Assembly (NCBI RefSeq): GCF_015278125.1
Contig: NZ_JADILO010000019.1
Span: forward strand, 24,251-88,250
Length of the DNA stretch: 64,000 nt
DNA from: Vibrio fluminensis
GTDB lineage: Bacteria > Pseudomonadota > Gammaproteobacteria > Enterobacterales > Vibrionaceae
Reading direction: 5' to 3'
Shown in pieces: positions 60,012-64,000 of the stretch. A program made the translations under genes and the position numbers. The notes beneath the pieces were generated by a model. The model saw only the letters and a program-made list of their open reading frames with translations. It was not told the DNA's origin and did not search any database. The stretch's first letter is position 1. Each line of letters starts with the position of its first letter.

Positions 60012-61241
60012 ATGGCCAAAGTTTCACTGGAAAAAGATAAAATTAAAATACTGCTCTTAGAGGGTCTGCACCCATCTTCAGTCGAAGTTCTACAAGCAGC
60101 AGGTTATAGCAATATTGAATACCACAAAGGTTCACTCGCAGAAGATGAACTACTCGAAGCGGTAAAAGATGCGCACTTTATTGGTATTCGCTCGCGCACC
60201 AACCTATCGCAACAAGTGATTGATGCAGCAGAAAAATTAGTCGCGATTGGCTGTTTCTGTATCGGCACCAACCAAGTTGACCTTAATGCAGCGGCAGTTC
60301 GTGGTATTCCCGTATTCAATGCCCCATTCTCTAATACGCGCAGTGTCGCGGAACTGGTACTTGGACAAATCCTATTGCTACTACGTGGTATCCCAGAGAA
60401 AAATGCACTGGCACATCGTGGGATTTGGAAAAAGAGCGCCGATAACTCTTACGAAGCTCGTGGTAAACGTCTAGGGATTATTGGTTACGGCCACATTGGT
60501 ACTCAGCTTGGTATTATCGCCGAAAACTTAGGTATGCGCGTTTACTACTACGATATCGAAAACAAACTATCGCTAGGTAACGCCACTCAAGTCGCCACAA
60601 TGAGCGAACTACTAAACAAGTGTGATGTGATCTCATTGCACGTTCCTGAAACACCAGAAACCAAGAATATGATGGGGGCTGACGAATTTGCCCGCATGAA
60701 ACCAGGCGCGATCTTTATCAACGCCGCTCGCGGTACAGTGGTTGATATTGAAGCACTATGTCACTCTTTAGAAGGAGGGCATATTTCTGGTGCCGCGATC
60801 GATGTGTTCCCAACAGAACCAAAAACCAATGCGGATCCATTTGAGTCTCCACTACAAAAATACGACAACGTGATCCTAACACCACACGTTGGCGGTTCGA
60901 CTCAAGAAGCACAAGAGAATATCGGTGTCGAAGTGGCAGGCAAACTCGCGAAATACTCTGATAATGGTTCAACGCTATCAAGTGTTAACTTCCCAGAAGT
61001 AGCACTGCCTGAGCACCGCGACTGTTCACGTCTACTGCACATTCACCAAAACCGCCCAGGTATCTTGACGCAAATTAACACCATCTTCGCTGAAGAGGGT
61101 ATTAACATTGCTGGTCAGTACCTGCAAACAGCGGCTGACATTGGTTATGTGGTTATTGACGTGGAAACAGAGCGCTCAAAAGAAGCCTTAGAGAAACTGA
61201 AAGGAATCGAAGGCACAATTCGCGCACGTATCCTGCACTAA
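60012..61241 (+). CDS. serA: D-3-phosphoglycerate dehydrogenase
   Basis: SerA catalyses the first step of serine synthesis and is inhibited by serine. The start MAKVSLEKDKIKILLLEG gives 409 residues and aligns from the first residue with E. coli SerA. Motifs: the Rossmann GIIGYGHIGTQLG near 157-169, INAARGTVVDIEALC, the catalytic HVGGSTQEAQENIG, and a C-terminal ACT domain (HIHQNRPGILTQINTIFAEEGINIAGQYL). A 15-codon upstream extension was rejected. It is monocistronic. Confidence 0.98.
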   Translation: MAKVSLEKDKIKILLLEGLHPSSVEVLQAAGYSNIEYHKGSLAEDELLEAVKDAHFIGIRSRTNLSQQVIDAAEKLVAIGCFCIGTNQVDLNAAAVRGIPVFNAPFSNTRSVAELVLGQILLLLRGIPEKNALAHRGIWKKSADNSYEARGKRLGIIGYGHIGTQLGIIAENLGMRVYYYDIENKLSLGNATQVATMSELLNKCDVISLHVPETPETKNMMGADEFARMKPGAIFINAARGTVVDIEALCHSLEGGHISGAAIDVFPTEPKTNADPFESPLQKYDNVILTPHVGGSTQEAQENIGVEVAGKLAKYSDNGSTLSSVNFPEVALPEHRDCSRLLHIHQNRPGILTQINTIFAEEGINIAGQYLQTAADIGYVVIDVETERSKEALEKLKGIEGTIRARILH

Positions 61242-61265
61242 TTGCGCCTAAACGCTGAAAAACAC

Positions 61266-61292
61266 AAAACCACCGCAATGCGGTGGTTTTTT
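61266..61292. terminator. Terminator between serA and ilvH
   Basis: AAACCACCGCA / TGCGGTGGTTT followed by T, 24 bases after the serA stop, between convergent genes. Confidence 0.92.
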
Positions 61293-61325
61293 ATGGTCAC
61301 TCATAAAGCTTAGATCTGGGATCGT

Positions 61326-61820
61326 CTAGGGCCTTAGCGCACGCTCACCACGTGCAATACCAACAACGCCACTGCGCGCAACCTCAATCACTTCAGTCAC
61401 TTCAGAGAGCGCCTGAATAAAGGCATCAAGCTTTTCGCTCGTACCAGTAAGTTGCACTGTGTATTGCGCAGCTGTCACATCAACAATCTGACCACGGAAA
61501 ATATCCGCAGTACGCTTAACTTCAGCGCGTGCAAAACCACTCGCCTTCACTTTCACCATCAAGAGTTCACGCTCGATATGCTCAAGCTCCGTCACTTCTT
61601 GCACTTTTAGCACATCAATCAGCTTATGCAGTTGCTTTTGGATCTGCTCTAGCTCTAGATCATCAGAGATAGTAGTAATGTTCAAACGCGATAAAGTCTC
61701 ATCATCCGTAGGAGAAACCGTCAAAGATTCGATGTTGTAACCACGCTGTGAGAACAAGCCAACCACACGAGACAAAGCACCAGGTTGGTTTTCTAGTAGT
61801 AGTGAAATGATATGTCTCAT
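61326..61820 (-). CDS. ilvH: Acetolactate synthase small (regulatory) subunit
   Basis: IlvH gives the enzyme valine sensitivity and full activity. The 164-residue product starts with the ACT domain MRHIISLLLENQPGALSRVV and GLFSQRGYNIESLTVSPT, followed by a second ACT-like domain (ELLMVKVKASGFARAEVKRTADIFRGQIVD, LDAFIQALSEVTEVIEVARSG). It begins one base after the ilvI stop. Confidence 0.97.
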   Translation of the reverse strand: MRHIISLLLENQPGALSRVVGLFSQRGYNIESLTVSPTDDETLSRLNITTISDDLELEQIQKQLHKLIDVLKVQEVTELEHIERELLMVKVKASGFARAEVKRTADIFRGQIVDVTAAQYTVQLTGTSEKLDAFIQALSEVTEVIEVARSGVVGIARGERALRP

Positions 61821-61821
61821 G

Positions 61822-63546
61822 TTAGGTACGCTCCGTCTTGCTTAGCCACATCTTATCCATACCCTCGCCTTTGATTTGCATTGGGTACACATGTTCAGTT
61901 TCATCGACGTTGATATCGACAAACACCAATCGGTCTTTCATCTCTAGAGCTTTCTTCAAGCCTGACTCAAGTTGATCCGGTGTTTCGATACGAATACCTA
62001 CATGACCATACGCCTCAGCAATCGCGGCAAAATCAGGTACTGAACTCATGTAAGAATTGGAGTGACGACCTTGATAGATAATGTCTTGCCACTGTTTCAC
62101 CATACCTAGGAAGCGATTGTTTAAGTTGATAATTTTCACCGGAATATCGTACTGCATGGCAGTCGAAAGTTCCTGAATATTCATTTGAATACTGCCATCG
62201 CCTGTCACTACCACCACTTCTTCATCAGGCTTAGCAAACTTAACACCCATCCCTGCAGGTAAACCAAAGCCCATGGTGCCTAGACCGCCAGAGTTAATCC
62301 AACGACGTGGTTTATTAAATGGGTAATAAAGCGCAGCAAACATCTGGTGCTGACCGACATCAGAGGCGACATAGGCATCACCATTGGTTAGCTTATGCAG
62401 TGTTTCAATCACTTGCTGTGGCTTAATCCGTTCTGGCGAAGTTTCATAACTTAAGCATTTTTTATCACGCCAAGTTTGAATTTCATCCCACCAGCAATTT
62501 AGCGCTTGTTCATCATTGTTGCCCCCCTGCTCCACCAGCAGGTTGACCATTGCTTCGAGTACTTTATCTGCAGAACCTACAATCGGCAGATCCGCTTTGA
62601 CGTTCTTCGAGATCGACGAAGGATCGATATCAATGTGCATCACGCGTGCATTGGGGCAATATTTTTCTAGGTTATTGGTAGTACGGTCATCAAAACGCAC
62701 CCCAATACCAAATATCAGATCGGCATCATGCATCGCCATATTGGCTTCGTAAGTACCGTGCATACCTAACATGCCAAGGGAGTTTTTATGGGTGCCCGGA
62801 AAAGCGCCTAATCCCATCAGCGTGCTCACCACTGGAAGATTCAAAGTCTCGGTCAATTTAAGTAATGGGGCATCAGCTTCCGATATCACTGCGCCACCAC
62901 CAACATAAAGCACCGGCTTCTTCGCTTCTAATAACGCCTTGAGTGCTTTTTTGATCTGGCCTTTGTGACCAGTCGTGGTTGGTTTGTATGAGCGCATCGA
63001 GACAGAAGCTGGATACTCATAAGGGAATTTAAACTGTGGATTAATGACGTCTTTGGGTAGATCAATTAAGACAGGACCAGGGCGGCCAGTCGTCGCAATA
63101 TAGAAGGCTTTTTTTACCGTTTCAGGGATGTCTTCTGCTTTCTTTACTAAAAAGCTGTGTTTTACCACTGGGCGAGAGACACCAACAATATCACACTCTT
63201 GGAACGCATCATTACCAATAAGATTGTTCGGTACGTTACCAGAGATGACAATCATTGGGATCGAGTCCATGTATGCCGTTGCGATACCGGTAATGGTATT
63301 GGTTGCACCAGGACCAGAACAGACCAAGACAACACCAGGTTTTCCCGTCGCACGCGCATATCCATCGGCCATATGGGTAGCCGCTTGCTCGTGACGAACT
63401 AGGACATGTTTGATTTGGTCGGTTTTAGCATGAAGTGCATCATAGATATCCAAAACAGAACCGCCTGGATAACCAAAAATTTGTTCAACGCCTTCTTCGA
63501 TAAGAGATTGCACTACCATCTCGTTACCGGACAACATTGCTGCCAT
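61822..63546 (-). CDS. ilvI: Acetolactate synthase large (catalytic) subunit
   Basis: IlvI condenses pyruvate molecules, or pyruvate with 2-oxobutyrate, in valine, leucine and isoleucine synthesis. The 574-residue product follows the IlvI type: [34 protein letters not shown] with the thiamine glutamate nearby, [19 protein letters not shown], and the TPP motif [20 protein letters not shown] near 445. Similarity to E. coli IlvI continues to the last residues [14 protein letters not shown] ribosome binding site precedes ATG. Confidence 0.97.
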   Translation of the reverse strand: MAAMLSGNEMVVQSLIEEGVEQIFGYPGGSVLDIYDALHAKTDQIKHVLVRHEQAATHMADGYARATGKPGVVLVCSGPGATNTITGIATAYMDSIPMIVISGNVPNNLIGNDAFQECDIVGVSRPVVKHSFLVKKAEDIPETVKKAFYIATTGRPGPVLIDLPKDVINPQFKFPYEYPASVSMRSYKPTTTGHKGQIKKALKALLEAKKPVLYVGGGAVISEADAPLLKLTETLNLPVVSTLMGLGAFPGTHKNSLGMLGMHGTYEANMAMHDADLIFGIGVRFDDRTTNNLEKYCPNARVMHIDIDPSSISKNVKADLPIVGSADKVLEAMVNLLVEQGGNNDEQALNCWWDEIQTWRDKKCLSYETSPERIKPQQVIETLHKLTNGDAYVASDVGQHQMFAALYYPFNKPRRWINSGGLGTMGFGLPAGMGVKFAKPDEEVVVVTGDGSIQMNIQELSTAMQYDIPVKIINLNNRFLGMVKQWQDIIYQGRHSNSYMSSVPDFAAIAEAYGHVGIRIETPDQLESGLKKALEMKDRLVFVDINVDETEHVYPMQIKGEGMDKMWLSKTERT

Positions 63547-63565
63547 ATTATTCTCCTTCTCTACG

Positions 63566-63590
63566 CCAGCCTATTGGGTCAATAGGTTGG
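63566..63590 (-). promoter_or_regulatory. Hairpin in the ilvI 5' leader
   Basis: On the minus strand CCAACCTATTG pairs with CAATAGGCTGG (one mismatch) around ACC, 20 bases before the ilvI start codon. It has no T run, so is not a terminator; a role in stability or initiation is possible. Confidence 0.45.
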
Positions 63591-63775
63591 GTAGTTGTCA
63601 CATAGTCTAGGGCTTACTTTTAGCCTATTAGAAAAACTTCCACTTCTTCTCTATGCCTTGCGCTCAGTCATAACAAAACACAAGATACGGCAACAAATGT
63701 AACGTTTTATTTTCAAGGAATCTATTGCGACTTTTATCGCATAATCCACACAATGCTATAAAAAGCACACTTACT

Positions 63776-63804
63776 AGCTCAACCTCAATGACTAGCGTTG
63801 AGCT
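63776..63804. repeat. Inverted repeat in the ilvI upstream region
   Basis: AGCTCAAC (63776-63783) and GTTGAGCT (63797-63804) are perfect 8-base inverted arms with a 13-base spacer, about 230 bases upstream of ilvI. This could be an operator or a transcript hairpin. No leader peptide rich in Leu, Val or Ile was found in 63547-63830. Confidence 0.5.
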
Positions 63805-63830
63805 TTAGCATCAAATGGCGTCAAACAAAC

Positions 63831-63858
63831 AAAAAAAGGTGGATAATTTTTATCCACC
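63831..63858 (-). terminator. Intrinsic terminator between the group II intron and ilvI
   Basis: Minus-strand hairpin GGTGGATAA / TTATCCACC followed by seven T. It likely ends the gene that lies upstream of ilvI beyond the intron (outside this window). Confidence 0.9.
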
Positions 63859-63869
63859 ATTATTCACAA

Positions 63870-64000
63870 ATCGAGTAGGAGGAGGCCTCACGGCCTCCGT
63901 CCTCTCACACCACCGTACAAGCGTGGGTCGCATACGGCGGTTCCGAATATACTTTTAGTGACTCATACCCATTTCGCAACGAGTACAGACCCAACTCCTC
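63870..64000 (-). mobile_element. Group II intron, 3' end (domains V and VI), continuing beyond the right edge
   Basis: Read leftward, the sequence ACCGCCGTATGCG...TACGGTGGT forms a domain V hairpin (with one G-T pair), then GAGAGGA-C-GGAGGCC / GGCCTCC-TCCT-A-CTC forms domain VI. The single unpaired A of the last helix sits seven bases from the end, as expected for a lariat branch point, and the intron ends in CTCGAT at 63870. The intron-encoded reverse transcriptase, if present, lies to the right outside the window. The flanking bases downstream are TTGTGAATAATGG and then the terminator above. Confidence 0.88.

Noticed and set aside
63831..63870. Class C group II intron target (insertion after a terminator)
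   Set aside because: The terminator lies on the 3' exon side of the intron, while class C introns have it on the 5' exon side.

Overview
The window is a piece of the core chromosome of a Vibrionaceae bacterium, very probably a Vibrio. The evidence is gammaproteobacterial housekeeping operons throughout, in an order familiar from Vibrio chromosome 1 (rpsO-pnp, thrABC, arcA, hldE-glnE-ygiF, gspAB next to cca, eno-pyrG, mazG-relA-rlmD-barA, acpS-pdxJ-recO-era-rnc-lepB-lepA-rseCBA-rpoE, nadB, ubiIH, zapA-6S-fau-rpiA-serA, ilvIH). Further support comes from moderate GC content, strong AGGAG-type ribosome binding sites and compact operons with many ATGA/TAATG overlaps. The species cannot be fixed from this sequence alone. 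No prophage, plasmid gene, rRNA, tRNA or CRISPR array was seen.

Layout. 1-2151: start of pnp (cut by the left edge), its RNase III-type leader, rpsO, and a stretch of modular hairpin repeats. 2152-5346: mtnN, a CobD/CbiB-like protein, btuF and a TRIC-family channel. 5347-5827: a 126-bp tandem repeat. 5828-10765: the thr operon with its leader peptide and attenuator, read leftward. 10958-13465: a small outer-membrane-like protein, rraA, a DUF3293 gene and arcA. 13492-21728: hldE, glnE, a chemoreceptor, a K+ channel and ygiF. 21935-28526: phosphate transport pair, ygiM, gspBA and cca. 28526-29026: a 7-bp repeat array and more hairpin modules. 29060-40146: eno, pyrG, mazG, relA, rlmD and barA. 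40172-49399: the long leftward acpS to rpoE block. 49400-54518: nadB, ygfX-sdhE, ygfZ, a YbaK-family gene, a candidate small RNA and a ytfK homologue with a long leader. 54522-61292: ubiI-ubiH-ygfB, then zapA, 6S RNA, fau, rpiA and serA. 61326-64000: ilvH, ilvI and, at the right edge, domains V and VI of a group II intron.

How it works together. Several themes recur. Amino-acid synthesis is represented by threonine, serine and the branched-chain acids. Stress and global control are represented by ArcA, BarA, RelA with a YtfK homologue, the sigma-E module and 6S RNA. RNA processing and translation are covered by PNPase, RNase III, RraA, Era, LepA, RlmD and CCA-transferase, and envelope biogenesis by LepB, HldE and GspAB. 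Most genes are ordinary. The less ordinary material is between genes: three intergenic regions with hairpin modules sharing flanks but not stems, a perfect 16-copy heptanucleotide array touching the cca stop codon, a probable unannotated small RNA, a leader with two mutually exclusive stems before ytfK, and the group II intron end. No new protein system was found.
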